Assembly (NCBI RefSeq): GCF_001425745.1
Contig: NZ_LMDF01000001.1
Location: 62,001 to 126,000 of the forward strand
From: Caulobacter sp. Root343
Lineage (GTDB): Bacteria > Pseudomonadota > Alphaproteobacteria > Caulobacterales > Caulobacteraceae
Direction of reading: 5' to 3'
Length of the DNA stretch: 64,000 nt
Positions 1 through 9,315 of this stretch are shown in pieces. The position numbers and the translations under genes were made by a program. The notes beneath the pieces are model-generated. The model made no database searches. It saw nothing but the letters and a program-made list of their open reading frames with translations, and was not told the DNA's origin. Position 1 is the stretch's first letter. The number at the start of each line of letters is the position of its first letter.

Positions 1-303
1 ACCGGCGAGAAGTACGACCCCTCGATCCGCGGCTACAACCACCAGCGCCAGGTTTCGTCGTTCGCGGCGGTGTTCCCGACCGACGGCGCGCTGGAGGCCG
101 ATCGCTACTTCGTGCTGATCCTGCTGGACGAGCCGCACGGCACGGCCAAGACCTTCGGCTTCTCGACCGGCGGCTGGGTCGCCGCGCCGGCCGCGGGCCG
201 GGTGATCGAACGCATCGCGCCCTTCCTGGGCGTTCAACGCAAGACCGAGCTGGTGACCATCGCCAGCCCATCCAAGCCGGCTGCTCCGGAGGCGGGACTA
301 TGA
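1..303 (+). CDS. ftsI: FtsI (PBP3) division transpeptidase, C-terminal part
   Basis: Partial gene; the 5' part lies outside the window. The reading frame is open from base 1 and gives 100 residues that look like the end of a class B penicillin-binding protein transpeptidase domain: RQVSSFAAVFP, then a strand pair (YFVLILLDEP), then the GGWVAAPAAGRV segment, which is where PBP3/PBP2 proteins have their last core helix. The catalytic SxxK, SxN and KTG motifs would be upstream and are not visible. The protein cross-links septal peptidoglycan in the periplasm. It is assigned as FtsI rather than another PBP because the next gene is murE, the order found in dcw clusters, and the two genes overlap by ATGA (300-303). 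Confidence 0.9.
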   Translation, partial: TGEKYDPSIRGYNHQRQVSSFAAVFPTDGALEADRYFVLILLDEPHGTAKTFGFSTGGWVAAPAAGRVIERIAPFLGVQRKTELVTIASPSKPAAPEAGL

Positions 304-1760
304 CCAGGCGTCTGTCGGAACTGTTCAACCGTCCGTTCGCCAGCGACCCGCTGATCGCCGGCGTCACCGCCGACAGCCGCAAGGTCACGGCTGGCTGGCT
401 GTTCGCCGCCCTGCCGGGCACCAAGGTCGACGGCCGCGACTTCGCGCCGGGCGCGGTGTCCAAGGGCGCCGCCGCCGTCCTGGCCCCCGAGGACGGGCTG
501 GAGGGCCTGGGCGTGCCGGTGGTCCGTTCCGAGGACGCCCGCCGCGCCTACGCCCTGGCCTCGGCCGCCTTCTGGGGCAAGCAGCCCGCCATGTGCGTGG
601 CCGTCACCGGCACCAACGGCAAGACCTCGGTCGCCGGCTTCGCTCGCCAGATCTTCGCCCGCCTGGGTCACAAGGCCGCCAGCATGGGCACCCTGGGTGT
701 GGTGGTCAGCGAAGCCGGCCAGCCCGACCAGCAGCTGACCCCGCCCGGCCTGACTACGCCGGACGCCGGCGACGTGGCCGAGATGGTCGCGCGCCTCGCC
801 GAGATGGGCGTCACTCACCTGGCCCTGGAGGCCAGCTCGCACGGCGTCGACCAGCGCCGCGTCGACGGGGTCAAGTTGCACGCCGCCGGCTTCACCAACT
901 TCACCCAGGACCACCTCGACTATCACGGCTCGATGGAGGCCTATCGCGCGGCCAAGCTGCGCCTGTTCGACACCCTGACGCCGACCGGCGGCACGGCGGT
1001 GCTGAACGCCGACAGCGAGGCCTTCCCGAACTTCGCCGCCGCCGCCGTCACTTCGGGCCAGAGCGTGTTCTCGGTGGGCGAGGACGGCCAGGGCCTGCGC
1101 CTGGTCACCCGCACCCCGACGCCGGAAGGCCAGCGCCTGCTGATCGAGGCACAAGGCGTCGCCTACGACATTGGCCTGCCGCTGGCCGGGGCCTTCCAGG
1201 CCTCGAACGTGCTGGTCGCGGCCGGCCTGTGCATCGCCGCCGGCGAGGACGTCGCCAAGGTGCTGAAGGCGCTGGAGACCCTGGAAGGCGCGGCCGGCCG
1301 TCTGCAGCGCGTCGGCCGTGGCCAACGCGGCGGCGAGGCCTATGTCGACTACGCCCATACGCCCGACGGGCTGGAGACGGTGCTGGAAGCCCTGCGCCCG
1401 CACACGGCCGGCAAGCTGATCGCCGTGTTCGGGGCCGGCGGCGACCGCGATCGCGGCAAGCGTCCCCTGATGGGCGCCATCGCCGCGCGCCTGGCGGACG
1501 TCGCCATCGTCACCGACGACAATCCGCGCTCGGAGGATCCCGCCTCGATCCGCGCCGCCATCCTGGACGCCGCGCCCGGCGCGCGCGAGATCGGCGACCG
1601 TCGCGCCGCCATCCGCGCCGGCGTCGAGCTGCTGCGCGAGGGCGACGTCCTCGTGATCGCCGGCAAGGGCCACGAGCAGGGCCAGGTCGTCGCCGGCGTC
1701 GTCCACCCGTTCGACGACGTGGCCGAGACCCTCGAAGCGTTGGAGGGCGTGGATGCCTGA
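300..1760 (+). CDS. murE: UDP-MurNAc-L-Ala-D-Glu:meso-diaminopimelate ligase MurE
   Basis: Cytoplasmic Mur ligase that adds meso-diaminopimelate to UDP-MurNAc-L-Ala-D-Glu with ATP. It has 486 residues, the normal size. The ATP-binding loop GTNGKT is at about residues 104-109. The DNPR motif that binds diaminopimelate is at 407-410, which separates MurE from the other Mur ligases and from lysine-adding MurE. Other visible signatures are the N-terminal TADSRKV segment of the UDP-binding domain and HLALEASSHG. The start ATG overlaps the end of ftsI (ATGA), so translation is probably coupled. The 3' end overlaps murF by 8 bases. Confidence 0.97.
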   Translation: MTRRLSELFNRPFASDPLIAGVTADSRKVTAGWLFAALPGTKVDGRDFAPGAVSKGAAAVLAPEDGLEGLGVPVVRSEDARRAYALASAAFWGKQPAMCVAVTGTNGKTSVAGFARQIFARLGHKAASMGTLGVVVSEAGQPDQQLTPPGLTTPDAGDVAEMVARLAEMGVTHLALEASSHGVDQRRVDGVKLHAAGFTNFTQDHLDYHGSMEAYRAAKLRLFDTLTPTGGTAVLNADSEAFPNFAAAAVTSGQSVFSVGEDGQGLRLVTRTPTPEGQRLLIEAQGVAYDIGLPLAGAFQASNVLVAAGLCIAAGEDVAKVLKALETLEGAAGRLQRVGRGQRGGEAYVDYAHTPDGLETVLEALRPHTAGKLIAVFGAGGDRDRGKRPLMGAIAARLADVAIVTDDNPRSEDPASIRAAILDAAPGAREIGDRRAAIRAGVELLREGDVLVIAGKGHEQGQVVAGVVHPFDDVAETLEALEGVDA

Positions 1761-3141
1761 AGCGCTGTGGACCGCTGACGAGATCGCGAAAGCCGTTGGC
1801 GGCGAGGTCGCCGGCGACTTCACCGTGACAGGCGTCTCGATCGACACCCGCTCGGTGGAGCCGGGCGACCTGTTCGTGCCGCTGGTCGGCGCGCGCGACG
1901 GGCATGAGTTCGTGCCGCAGGCCGTGGCGAGCGGCGCGACCGGCGTTCTGGCCGCCAAGGCTGTCGACGCTCCGGCCGTGATGGTCGCGGACACCTTCAA
2001 GGCGCTGGAAGCGCTCGGCGTCGCCGCTCGCGAGCGCGCGCCGCAGTGCAAGCGCGGGGCGGTGACCGGCTCGGTCGGCAAGACCAGCGTCACCCGCGCC
2101 GTCGAGGCGGGCCTGCGCTTGGCGGGCAAGGCCCACGCCTCGGTGAAGTCTTACAACAACCACATCGGCGTGCCCCTGACCCTGGCGCGGATGCCGCGCG
2201 ACACCCAGCGCGCCGTGTTCGAGGTCGGCATGAACCACGCCGACGAGATCACCCCGCTCAGCCAGTTCGTCCGCCCGCACGCCGTGGTCATCACCACGGT
2301 CGGGCCGGTGCACCTCGAGAACTTCGCCGACGGCGAGGAGGGCGTCGCCCGCGCCAAGGCCGAGATCTTCGCGGGGCTGGAGCCGGGTGGCGTCGCGGTG
2401 CTGAACGCCGACAATCGCTGGTTCGACCTGCTGAAGGCCGGGGCCGAGAAGGCCGGCGCGCTGGTCTGGAGCTTCGGCGAGGCCGAAGGCGCGACCGCGC
2501 GCCTGACCGGGTTCGCCGTGGACGGCGAGGGCGCCACCGTCTCGGTCGATCTGCGCGGCGAAGCCCTCAGCTTCCCGATCCGCCAGACTGGCGTCCACTG
2601 GGGTCCCAACAGCCTCTGCGTCCTGCTGATGCTGGAAGCCCTGGACGTGCCGCGCGAGACCGCGTTGGCGGCCCTGGCGGCTTTCGCGCCGATCGAGGGG
2701 CGCGGGGCCGAGAAGACGGTCCGCATCGACGGCGGCGCCTTCACCCTGGTCGACGAGAGCTACAACGCCAACCCAGTCTCGATGCAGGCCGCGCTGAAGA
2801 CCCTGGGGGCGCGCAAGGTCGCCGGCCGCCGGGTCGCGGTGCTGACCGACATGCTCGAATTGGGCGAGGGCAGTAGCCGTTTTCACGCCGAGCTTGCAGA
2901 GCCGATCGCGCGTGCAAACGTTGACGTGGTGTTTCTCGCAGGCGTCCACATGAAATCACTGTGGGAGGCGCTTCCGCCGACTCGGCGGGGCGGCTACGCG
3001 GAAGTTACCGAAAAGTTAACGACGGCGCTGGCGGGGGCGATCAAGCCCGGCGACGTGGTGATGGTGAAGGGGTCGAACGGCTCCAGGGCCGGCGTTCTCG
3101 CCGGCGCCTTGGCCGCGCTCGACCTTGGGGAACAGGGCTGA
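1753..3141 (+). CDS. murF: UDP-MurNAc-tripeptide D-alanyl-D-alanine ligase MurF
   Basis: Adds D-Ala-D-Ala to the UDP-MurNAc tripeptide in the cytoplasm, the last Mur ligase step. It has 462 residues. The P-loop reads GSVGKT (106-111); the usual MurF loop has Asn where this one has Val. SYNNHIGV (133-140) and DESYNANP are MurF hallmarks. The gene overlaps murE by 8 bases at its start, and its TGA shares one base with the ATG of mraY (TGATG). It is therefore part of one tightly packed operon. Confidence 0.96.
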   Translation: MPEALWTADEIAKAVGGEVAGDFTVTGVSIDTRSVEPGDLFVPLVGARDGHEFVPQAVASGATGVLAAKAVDAPAVMVADTFKALEALGVAARERAPQCKRGAVTGSVGKTSVTRAVEAGLRLAGKAHASVKSYNNHIGVPLTLARMPRDTQRAVFEVGMNHADEITPLSQFVRPHAVVITTVGPVHLENFADGEEGVARAKAEIFAGLEPGGVAVLNADNRWFDLLKAGAEKAGALVWSFGEAEGATARLTGFAVDGEGATVSVDLRGEALSFPIRQTGVHWGPNSLCVLLMLEALDVPRETALAALAAFAPIEGRGAEKTVRIDGGAFTLVDESYNANPVSMQAALKTLGARKVAGRRVAVLTDMLELGEGSSRFHAELAEPIARANVDVVFLAGVHMKSLWEALPPTRRGGYAEVTEKLTTALAGAIKPGDVVMVKGSNGSRAGVLAGALAALDLGEQG

Positions 3142-4253
3142 TGCTGTACTTCCTGTACGAATGGCTGGCGCGCACGCAAGAGCACGTCCCGGCGCTGAAC
3201 CTCTTGAAATACCTGACCTTCCGGTCGGGCATGGCCATGCTGACCGCCTATGTCGTCGCCGTGGCCATGGGCTCGCGCTTCATCCGCTGGATGAAGGCCA
3301 AGCAGGGCAAGGGCCAGCCGATCCGCACCGACGGCATCGCCCGCCACGTCACCGAGAAGGCCGGCACGCCCACCATGGGCGGCTTCATGATTCTGGCCGG
3401 CCTGTTCGTCGGCGCCCTGCTGTGGGCGGACCTGCGCAACATCCACGTCTGGGTCGTGCTGCTGGTCACCGGCAGCTACGGCGTGCTGGGCTTCATGGAC
3501 GACTACGCCAAGGTCACCAAGCAAACCACGGCCGGCCTCTCCAGCGTCCAGAAGCTGATCGCCCAGTTCATCGTGGCCATCGCCGCCACCGTGATCCTGA
3601 TCCTGTTCGCGCCCAAGTCGCCGATGACGCCGGGCATGGAGACCAGCGTGGTCTTCCCGATCTTCAAGGCGCTGGTGGTCAATCTGGGCTGGTTCTACGT
3701 CGTCTTCGCGGCCGTCACGATCGCCGGCTTCTCCAACGCCGTGAACCTGACGGACGGCCTGGACGGCCTGGCCATCGTGCCGGTGATGTTCGCCGCCTCG
3801 ACCTTCGGCCTGATCGCCTACCTGGTGGGCAACTACAAGTTCGCCGACTATCTGAACCTGCACTTCGCGCCGGGTGTCGGCGAGCTGGCGGTGCTGTGCG
3901 GCGCGATCATCGGCGGCGGCATGGGCTTCCTCTGGTACAACGCCCCGCCGGCCAAGATCTTCATGGGCGACACCGGTTCGCTGGCCCTGGGCGGCGCGCT
4001 GGGCGCGATCGCCGTCTGCGCCAAGCACGAGCTGGTCTTGGGCATCGTCGGCGGCCTGTTCGTGGCCGAGGCGCTGAGCGTCATGATCCAGGTCGCCTAC
4101 TTCAAGAAGACCGGCAAGCGGGTCTTCCTGATGGCGCCGATCCACCACCATTTCGAGAAGCTGGGCTGGGCTGAATCCACCGTCGTGATCCGGTTCTGGA
4201 TCGTGGCGATGATGCTGTCCTTCGTCGGCCTCGCCACCCTGAAGCTGCGTTAG
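3141..4253 (+). CDS. mraY: Phospho-MurNAc-pentapeptide translocase MraY
   Basis: Integral membrane enzyme that moves phospho-MurNAc-pentapeptide to undecaprenyl phosphate, making lipid I. The 370 residues start at ATG 3141, just after GGGG/AGGG purines. The frame stays open further upstream, but that part lies inside murF and reads as low-complexity shadow. Visible family motifs are the Asp-rich FMDDYAK segment, the [10 protein letters not shown] motif, [10 protein letters not shown] and the C-terminal APIHHHFE. There are about ten hydrophobic segments, as expected for the family. murD follows after 13 bases. Confidence 0.97.
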   Translation: MLYFLYEWLARTQEHVPALNLLKYLTFRSGMAMLTAYVVAVAMGSRFIRWMKAKQGKGQPIRTDGIARHVTEKAGTPTMGGFMILAGLFVGALLWADLRNIHVWVVLLVTGSYGVLGFMDDYAKVTKQTTAGLSSVQKLIAQFIVAIAATVILILFAPKSPMTPGMETSVVFPIFKALVVNLGWFYVVFAAVTIAGFSNAVNLTDGLDGLAIVPVMFAASTFGLIAYLVGNYKFADYLNLHFAPGVGELAVLCGAIIGGGMGFLWYNAPPAKIFMGDTGSLALGGALGAIAVCAKHELVLGIVGGLFVAEALSVMIQVAYFKKTGKRVFLMAPIHHHFEKLGWAESTVVIRFWIVAMMLSFVGLATLKLR

Positions 4254-4266
4254 GAGACCCCGGAAG

Positions 4267-5682
4267 ATGATCCCCGTCCGCGGATTCGAGGACAAGACCG
4301 TCGCGGTGTTCGGCCTGGGCCGGACCGGACTGACGGCCGCGCGCGCCTTGATCGCGGGAGGGGCCAGGGTCGCCCTGTGGGACGAGAAGCCGGCCAGTCG
4401 CGAGGCCGCCGCCGCCGAGGGCTTCCCCGTCGTGGACCTGGAAGCCGCCGACTGGACTCAGTTCGCGGCCCTGATGTTGTCGCCGGGCGTGCCGCTGACC
4501 CATCCCAAGCCGCACTGGACCGTCGACAAGGCCAAGGCGGCCGGCGTCGAGATCCTGGGCGACGTCGAGCTGTTCGCCCGCACGGTCAACGCCGCGCCGA
4601 TCCACAAGCGCCCGAAGATCATCGCCATCACCGGCACCAACGGCAAGTCGACCACGACCGCCCTGATCGGCCATCTCTGCGCCTCGGCCGGTCGCGACAC
4701 CCGGATCGGCGGCAATATCGGCCAGGGGGTCCTCGGCCTGGAGGACATGCACGGCGGCGCGGTCTATGTGCTGGAGCTGTCGTCGTACCAGCTGGACCTG
4801 ACCTCCAGCCTGCACCCCGACGCGGTGGTGCTGCTGAACATCTCGCCCGACCACCTGGACCGCCACGGCGGCATGGACGGCTATATCGCCGCCAAGCGCC
4901 GGATCTTCCTGAACCAGGGCAAGGGCGACACGGCGATCATCGGGGTCGACGACGCCTGGTGCCAGCAGATCTGCACCGAGATCACCGCCGCCAACCGCCG
5001 GACCATCTGGCCGATCAGCGCCGGCAAGGCCATGGGCCGGGGCGTCTATGCTCTGCAGGGCGTGCTGTACGACGCCACCGGCGAGCGGGTCGTCGAGGTC
5101 GCCGACCTGCTTCGGGCCCGCAGCCTGCCCGGCCGCCACAACTGGCAGAACGCCGCCGCCGCCTACGCGGCCGCGCGGGCCATCGGCATTCCCATCCACG
5201 ACGCGGTCGACGGCCTGATGAGCTTCCCGGGCCTGGCCCACCGGATGGAGACGGTCGGCAAGCTGGGCCGGGTCCGCTTCGTCAATGACAGCAAGGCCAC
5301 CAACGCCGACGCCGCCCGCCAGGCGATGTCATCCTATCCCAAGTTCTACTGGATCGCCGGCGGCGTCGCCAAGGCTGGCGGCATCGAGGATCTCAAGGAC
5401 CTCTTCCCACGCATCGCCAAGGCCTATCTGATCGGCGAGGCGGCCCAGCCGTTCTCCTGGACCCTGGCCGGCAAGGCCGAGGTCTCGCTGAGCGTCACCT
5501 TGGAGAAGGCCGTCCAACAAGCCTATGCCGACGCAGCCGCCAGCGGCGAGGACGCCATCGTCCTGCTCTCGCCCGCCTGCGCCTCGTTCGACCAGTTCAG
5601 CGATTTCGAGGCCCGGGGCGAGGCGTTCCGCGCGGCGGTGAACGGGCTGGCGGTGAGCGGCGGCAAGGTGGCGGTGGCTTAG
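4267..5682 (+). CDS. murD: UDP-MurNAc-L-alanine:D-glutamate ligase MurD
   Basis: Cytoplasmic ligase that adds D-Glu to UDP-MurNAc-L-Ala. It has 471 residues. The N-terminal Rossmann-like motif VFGLGRTG (about 14-21) and the ATP loop GTNGKST (123-129) are clear. ELSSYQLD, NISPDHLDRH and FVNDSKATN follow in MurD order. AGGAGA lies about 10 bases before the ATG. This is the last gene of the first dcw block. The next + strand genes are not cell-wall genes, and the cluster resumes with ftsW at 11249. Confidence 0.97.
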   Translation: MIPVRGFEDKTVAVFGLGRTGLTAARALIAGGARVALWDEKPASREAAAAEGFPVVDLEAADWTQFAALMLSPGVPLTHPKPHWTVDKAKAAGVEILGDVELFARTVNAAPIHKRPKIIAITGTNGKSTTTALIGHLCASAGRDTRIGGNIGQGVLGLEDMHGGAVYVLELSSYQLDLTSSLHPDAVVLLNISPDHLDRHGGMDGYIAAKRRIFLNQGKGDTAIIGVDDAWCQQICTEITAANRRTIWPISAGKAMGRGVYALQGVLYDATGERVVEVADLLRARSLPGRHNWQNAAAAYAAARAIGIPIHDAVDGLMSFPGLAHRMETVGKLGRVRFVNDSKATNADAARQAMSSYPKFYWIAGGVAKAGGIEDLKDLFPRIAKAYLIGEAAQPFSWTLAGKAEVSLSVTLEKAVQQAYADAAASGEDAIVLLSPACASFDQFSDFEARGEAFRAAVNGLAVSGGKVAVA

Positions 5683-5803
5683 AATCGCCCATCTCGCGAG
5701 GGTCGGTTTCCGGCGCGAGCGTCAATTTCTGGACCCGACCTAGGCGGGCATTGGTGTTGTGGCTCTCGCCACCCGTTGAAATGTCTCTACCACTACGGGA
5801 AGC

Positions 5804-6223
5804 GTGGCTATATGCATGCGCAAACGTTGCGGAGGGGGAATGGGGTTTCTACGCGGACGAATGAACCGTGCGACCTACTGGTGCTGCATCGCGTTCATGG
5901 CGGCAGTGGTTGGTGCTCTCTATGTCTTCGGTGGAATGCAGCCTCGCGTCAGCGAGGTCGTCCTCGTACTGCTGGCGGTTCCTCGCTTGCATGACATCGA
6001 TCGATCTGGATGGATTGCTGTCGGCGTCTTTGCTTTGGAGATCACGATAGTTCTCGCGCTCTCGGTATGGCTTGATGATGAAGAGCTTGTTCTTGAAGGT
6101 CTCGGGTTTGTGGCACTGGCAATAGCTATGCTTCTCATCTGGCTCGGCCTCATCCCCGGCGATCAGTATGGAAATCGCTACGGAGAGGCGCCCAGGCCAG
6201 GCGTTTCGTTTGGTAGACGCTAA
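5804..6223 (+). CDS. DUF805-type small membrane protein
   Basis: About 139 residues from GTG 5804. In-frame ATG codons at 5816, 5840 and 5861 are possible alternative starts. The segment FLRGRMNRATYW, then PRLHDIDRSGW, then IPGDQYGNRYGEAP is the arrangement seen in DUF805 (YhaH-like) membrane proteins: an Arg-Xaa-Asn/Arg-Xaa-Xaa-Tyr-Trp start, a His-Asp-Xaa-(Asn/Asp)-Xaa-Ser-Gly-Trp motif, and a Gly-rich NxYG tail. Three hydrophobic stretches separate these motifs. The biochemical role of the family is unknown. The gene lies between murD and ftsW, and its base composition is less GC-rich than the mur genes around it, consistent with later insertion. Confidence 0.72.
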   Translation: MAICMRKRCGGGMGFLRGRMNRATYWCCIAFMAAVVGALYVFGGMQPRVSEVVLVLLAVPRLHDIDRSGWIAVGVFALEITIVLALSVWLDDEELVLEGLGFVALAIAMLLIWLGLIPGDQYGNRYGEAPRPGVSFGRR

Positions 6224-6315
6224 CAGCTGGTGGAAGGCCGTCTAAGTCCGCTAACCACCCGTTGCGGAAATTGGTGGCCCGTGCTGCCTTCGCCTCCCTA
6301 GGGAGAGTAGTCAGC

Positions 6316-6621
6316 ATGCATCGATATTCCTCCTTTGCAGGCCTGCGCAACGTCATCGTACAACTGCCGCCGAGCTTCAACTTTCCCTTGTTAGAGCCCA
6401 TGCGAGACCCGATGCGTAATCTTGGCGCCTGGGGAGCGGTCATTCTCGCGCCCGTGGGCTTCGGCATGCTGCTCACTGCGCTGGGCGGCAAACGCCAGAC
6501 GTCGCGACAATGGGCCGATGAAGTCGGCGTCGATCTCGCGACCTGGTGCGCGTTGGGAGGCATCTTCTTGGTCGGCGGTCTGGCGCTCTTGGCCATCATC
6601 CGTTGGTCCGACCGGAAATAG
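6316..6621 (+). CDS. Small hypothetical membrane protein
   Basis: 101 residues from ATG 6316, preceded by GGGAGAG about 9 bases upstream. A longer version from TTG 6262 is possible but has no ribosome site. Two hydrophobic segments can be seen: about residues 39-60 (LGAWGAVILAPVGFGMLL) and 76-97 (CALGGIFLVGGLALLAIIRW). A polar stretch with QTSRQWADE lies between them. I do not recognise the family. It follows the DUF805 gene in the same direction and has similarly lower GC, so the two may have arrived together. Confidence 0.5.
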   Translation: MHRYSSFAGLRNVIVQLPPSFNFPLLEPMRDPMRNLGAWGAVILAPVGFGMLLTALGGKRQTSRQWADEVGVDLATWCALGGIFLVGGLALLAIIRWSDRK

Positions 6622-6732
6622 CACAGCGCCTTAGCATGCAGAGGGCAGCCGGCGACCATGGCGGCTTCCCACCCATAGCGGCCGTGCGGATCGTCCGATG
6701 TGGACGCGGATGAGTTCCCGCCCCGCCACCCC

Positions 6733-7749
6733 TCACCCCAGCGGCATGAACGCGTCGATCTTGTCCAGGGACGACAGCGGCGAGCGGATCGAGCAGCGCA
6801 GGCCTTCGGAGCGGTAGTCGACCGCCACGGCGCCGCCCAGCTCGTTGGGCAGGGCCAGTTCGACGATGCGGGAGCCGAAGCCGCGCCGTTCGGGCTTGCG
6901 CACCTCCGGTCCGCCGCGCTCGGCCCATTCGATATAGAGCTGGTCGTTGGACTCGACGTGCCAGCGGATGTCCACGTGGCCGCCGGGGGCCGAGAGGGCG
7001 CCGTACTTCAGGGCGTTGATCGCTAGTTCGTGGAAGGCCAGGGCCATGACCACGGCCGGCTTGGGCGAGACCTTCAGGTCCTGGCCGGTGATGGTCAGCT
7101 GGCCGGGATTGGAGCGGTAGGGCGTCACCGAGCCGTCGACGATCTGGCGCAGGCTGGCGGCCGACCAGTTCTGGTCCGTCAGCACGTTGTGGGTGGCGGC
7201 GATGGCCATCAGCCGGCCCTCCAGGGCGTCGCGCACCGAGATATCGACGCCGGCGTTGCGCAGCGACTGCTTGGCGATCGACTGCACGGTGGCCAGGGTG
7301 TTCTTCACCCGGTGGTTCAGCTCGTTGACCAGCAGCTGGCGGTGGCTTTCGGCCAGGCGCTCGCCGGTGACGTCGCGCGAGGTGGCCAGCACGCGGATGA
7401 CGCGCTCGCCCTCGAGAATCGGCGAGACGGTGGTGTCCCACCAGCGCGGCGAGCCCTTGGCCGTGGGGCAGGCGGCGCGGAAGGCGACGGCGTGGCCGTC
7501 CAGGGCCGTCCGCAACGCCTGTTCGACGGTCTCGCGGCTCTCGGGCGGCCACATCTCGGGCCAGTAGCGACGCCGGTTGCGGCCGTCGAAATCCTCGATC
7601 TCGAACAGCGCCTGGCCTTGGGCGTTCATGTACTCGACGACGCCGTCGGCGCTGATCACGCGGATACAGTCCTGGCTGGCCTCGACGACGCTGAGGAAAT
7701 AGGCCCCCGCGCCTTCCAGAACCGTTTTGTCAGAGCCTTCGTCAGCCAC
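6733..7749 (-). CDS. PAS-containing HWE-family sensor histidine kinase
   Basis: 338 residues from a GTG start with AGGGA about 8 bases upstream. An N-terminal PAS domain (about 15-130; SQDCIRVISADG, then RVLATSRDVTGER) leads into an HWE-type kinase core. The phosphoacceptor is His146 in NELNHRVKNTLATVQS, the N box is HELAINALKYGALS, and WAERGGP plus GFGSRIVE complete the HWE signature (His, Trp-Xaa-Glu). No membrane segment is present, so it is probably cytoplasmic and senses through PAS. No response regulator is adjacent. It is divergent from the thioredoxin gene. Many HWE kinases in alphaproteobacteria act in light or general stress signalling; whether this one does is not shown by the sequence. 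Confidence 0.93.
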   Translation of the reverse strand: MADEGSDKTVLEGAGAYFLSVVEASQDCIRVISADGVVEYMNAQGQALFEIEDFDGRNRRRYWPEMWPPESRETVEQALRTALDGHAVAFRAACPTAKGSPRWWDTTVSPILEGERVIRVLATSRDVTGERLAESHRQLLVNELNHRVKNTLATVQSIAKQSLRNAGVDISVRDALEGRLMAIAATHNVLTDQNWSAASLRQIVDGSVTPYRSNPGQLTITGQDLKVSPKPAVVMALAFHELAINALKYGALSAPGGHVDIRWHVESNDQLYIEWAERGGPEVRKPERRGFGSRIVELALPNELGGAVAVDYRSEGLRCSIRSPLSSLDKIDAFMPLG

Positions 7750-7883
7750 CAGTCGTCCCTGCCGCCGCGCCCATGATCACCGGCTGGCCGACGATTACAA
7801 GCCATGCGTCTCGTCTTATAGGGGAACGGCGTCCGAGGGGCGGGTGTTCGCCCTTCGGTGTTTGGCGGCGAAGGAGCCGGGTC

Positions 7884-8315
7884 ATGTCCCAGATCGCCTG
7901 CGTGGCTTGCGGAGCGGGCAATCGCCTCCCGGAGGACCGCGATCCGCTCTCGGCCAAGTGCGGCCGCTGCAAGGCGATGCTGTTCACCGGCGCGCCCACG
8001 GCGGTGACCGGCGCGGCGCTGGACCGCCACCGCCGCCTGACCCGAGGCGTGGTGCTGCTGCTGGACGTCTGGGCGCCGTGGTGCGGGCCGTGCCGGACCA
8101 TGGCCCCGCACTTCGAGGCCGCCGCGCGCCAGCTGGAGCCGACCGCGCGCCTGCTGAAGCTGGACTCCGAGGCCGAGCCCGCCGCCGCCGGCGCGCTGAA
8201 CGTCAGCAGCATTCCCACCCTGATCCTGTTCAAGGACGGCGCGCCGGTCGCGCGCCAGGCGGGTGCGATGAGCACGGCCCAGATCGTCGACTGGACGAAG
8301 CGGGCCCTGGCCTAG
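7884..8315 (+). CDS. trxC: TrxC-type thioredoxin with N-terminal zinc ribbon
   Basis: 143 residues from ATG 7884, with AAGGAG 8 bases upstream. The N-terminus carries two Cys-Xaa-Xaa-Cys pairs (CVAC at about residues 5-8 and CGRC at about 28-31), the zinc-binding extension of thioredoxin 2. A full thioredoxin fold follows, with active site WAPWCGPCRTMAP and the cis-Pro segment SSIPTLILF. It is expected to reduce disulfides in cytoplasmic proteins, particularly under oxidative stress in family members. It converges with the LysR gene; the two stop codons overlap on opposite strands. Confidence 0.93.
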   Translation: MSQIACVACGAGNRLPEDRDPLSAKCGRCKAMLFTGAPTAVTGAALDRHRRLTRGVVLLLDVWAPWCGPCRTMAPHFEAAARQLEPTARLLKLDSEAEPAAAGALNVSSIPTLILFKDGAPVARQAGAMSTAQIVDWTKRALA

Positions 8316-9196
8316 GCGACCAGCGCCGCGATCAGCGCCTTGACCCGCGCCGTGTTCGCCAGGGTCGGACGGGTCACCGCCTGGATGCGGCGGGTCAGGG
8401 CGAGGTCGGCGACGGTCCGGCCGACGACGCCCTCCGCGCCCGAGAACGTGAAGGCCATCTCCGGGGCGAAGCCGACGCCCAGGCCCGCCGCCACCATCCG
8501 CAGCATCAGATCGTAGTCGTCGATGGTGTGGACGATGCGAGGCGAGAAACCGGCCAGGGCGCAGGCGCGTTCGGCCAGACGATGGTCATCCGACTGCCGC
8601 GAGCCGACGATCCAGTCTGCCCGGGCCAGGTCGCGCAGATCGACGGGACCTTCGCCGGGCCGATCGGCGGGCAGGGCCAGCAGGACCGGCTCCTCCAGAA
8701 GCGGAAAGGTCGATAGCCCAACGGCGTCGCCGCGCGGCGTCAGGTTGTAGGCGAAGTCGATGGCCAGGTCGCGGCGGCCCTCGCGCACGGCGTCCAGCGA
8801 GTCGATCGGCTCTTCCTCGCGGACCGTCACCTTCAGGCCCGGCCAGCGGGCGCGCAGGCGCAGCACGGCGGGCAGCAGCCGGGCCTTTGCGAAGCTGGGA
8901 AAGGTGGCGACCTCCAGGTCGCCGTCGGGGACTTCGCGAGCGCCGCGCAGGTCCAGTTCGGCCGCCTCGACAGCCTGCATGATGGTCTCGGCGTGGGCGG
9001 CCAACCTCTGGCCCTCGGCGGTCAAGCGCACACGGCGGCCGATCCGCTCCAGCAGCGGGGCCCGCGCCTCGCGCTCCAGGATGGCCAGTTGCTGCGACAC
9101 GGCCGAGGAGGTCTGGCCCAGGACGTCGGCGACGGCGGTCATGGTCCCGAGGCGGGCGAGTTCGCGCAGCAGACGCAGGCGGGCAAGGTCGAGCAT
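8312..9196 (-). CDS. LysR-family transcriptional regulator
   Basis: 294 residues from ATG 9196; in-frame ATG codons at 9226 and 9229 would add about 11 residues. The start at 9196 gives the usual LysR beginning, MLDLARLRLLRELARLGTM. The winged helix-turn-helix includes TAVADVLGQTSSAVSQQLAILE. The rest is a LysR effector-binding domain. The gene is transcribed away from a ureohydrolase gene, the classic LysR arrangement, and a 6-bp inverted repeat (ATTAGC/GCTAAT, 9228-9252) lies between them. The likely role is control of that neighbour; the ligand is unknown. Confidence 0.92.
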   Translation of the reverse strand: MLDLARLRLLRELARLGTMTAVADVLGQTSSAVSQQLAILEREARAPLLERIGRRVRLTAEGQRLAAHAETIMQAVEAAELDLRGAREVPDGDLEVATFPSFAKARLLPAVLRLRARWPGLKVTVREEEPIDSLDAVREGRRDLAIDFAYNLTPRGDAVGLSTFPLLEEPVLLALPADRPGEGPVDLRDLARADWIVGSRQSDDHRLAERACALAGFSPRIVHTIDDYDLMLRMVAAGLGVGFAPEMAFTFSGAEGVVGRTVADLALTRRIQAVTRPTLANTARVKALIAALVA

Positions 9197-9227
9197 GGGG
9201 TATCTCGTAGGATAGCTTAGCAACATC

Positions 9228-9252
9228 ATTAGCGCATTGAAGTGGAGCTAAT
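9228..9252. promoter_or_regulatory. Candidate LysR operator
   Basis: Perfect inverted repeat ATTAGC (9228-9233) and GCTAAT (9247-9252) with a 13-base spacer, in the 119-bp gap between the divergent LysR and ureohydrolase genes. LysR proteins usually bind interrupted dyads of this size around a T-N11-A core. The assignment rests on position and symmetry only. Confidence 0.4.
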
Positions 9253-9315
9253 AAAGCGCCGGCCCTACGAACGCCCTGCGGCCAAGGCCGCCCCGTTTCA
9301 TTTCCGAGGCCGAAG

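Noticed and set aside
234..2129. A 631-codon open frame on the - strand across murE and murF
   Set aside because: It lies antisense to two well-supported Mur ligases. High GC keeps stop codons rare on the opposite strand. The product is Arg/Gly/Ala-rich without motifs.
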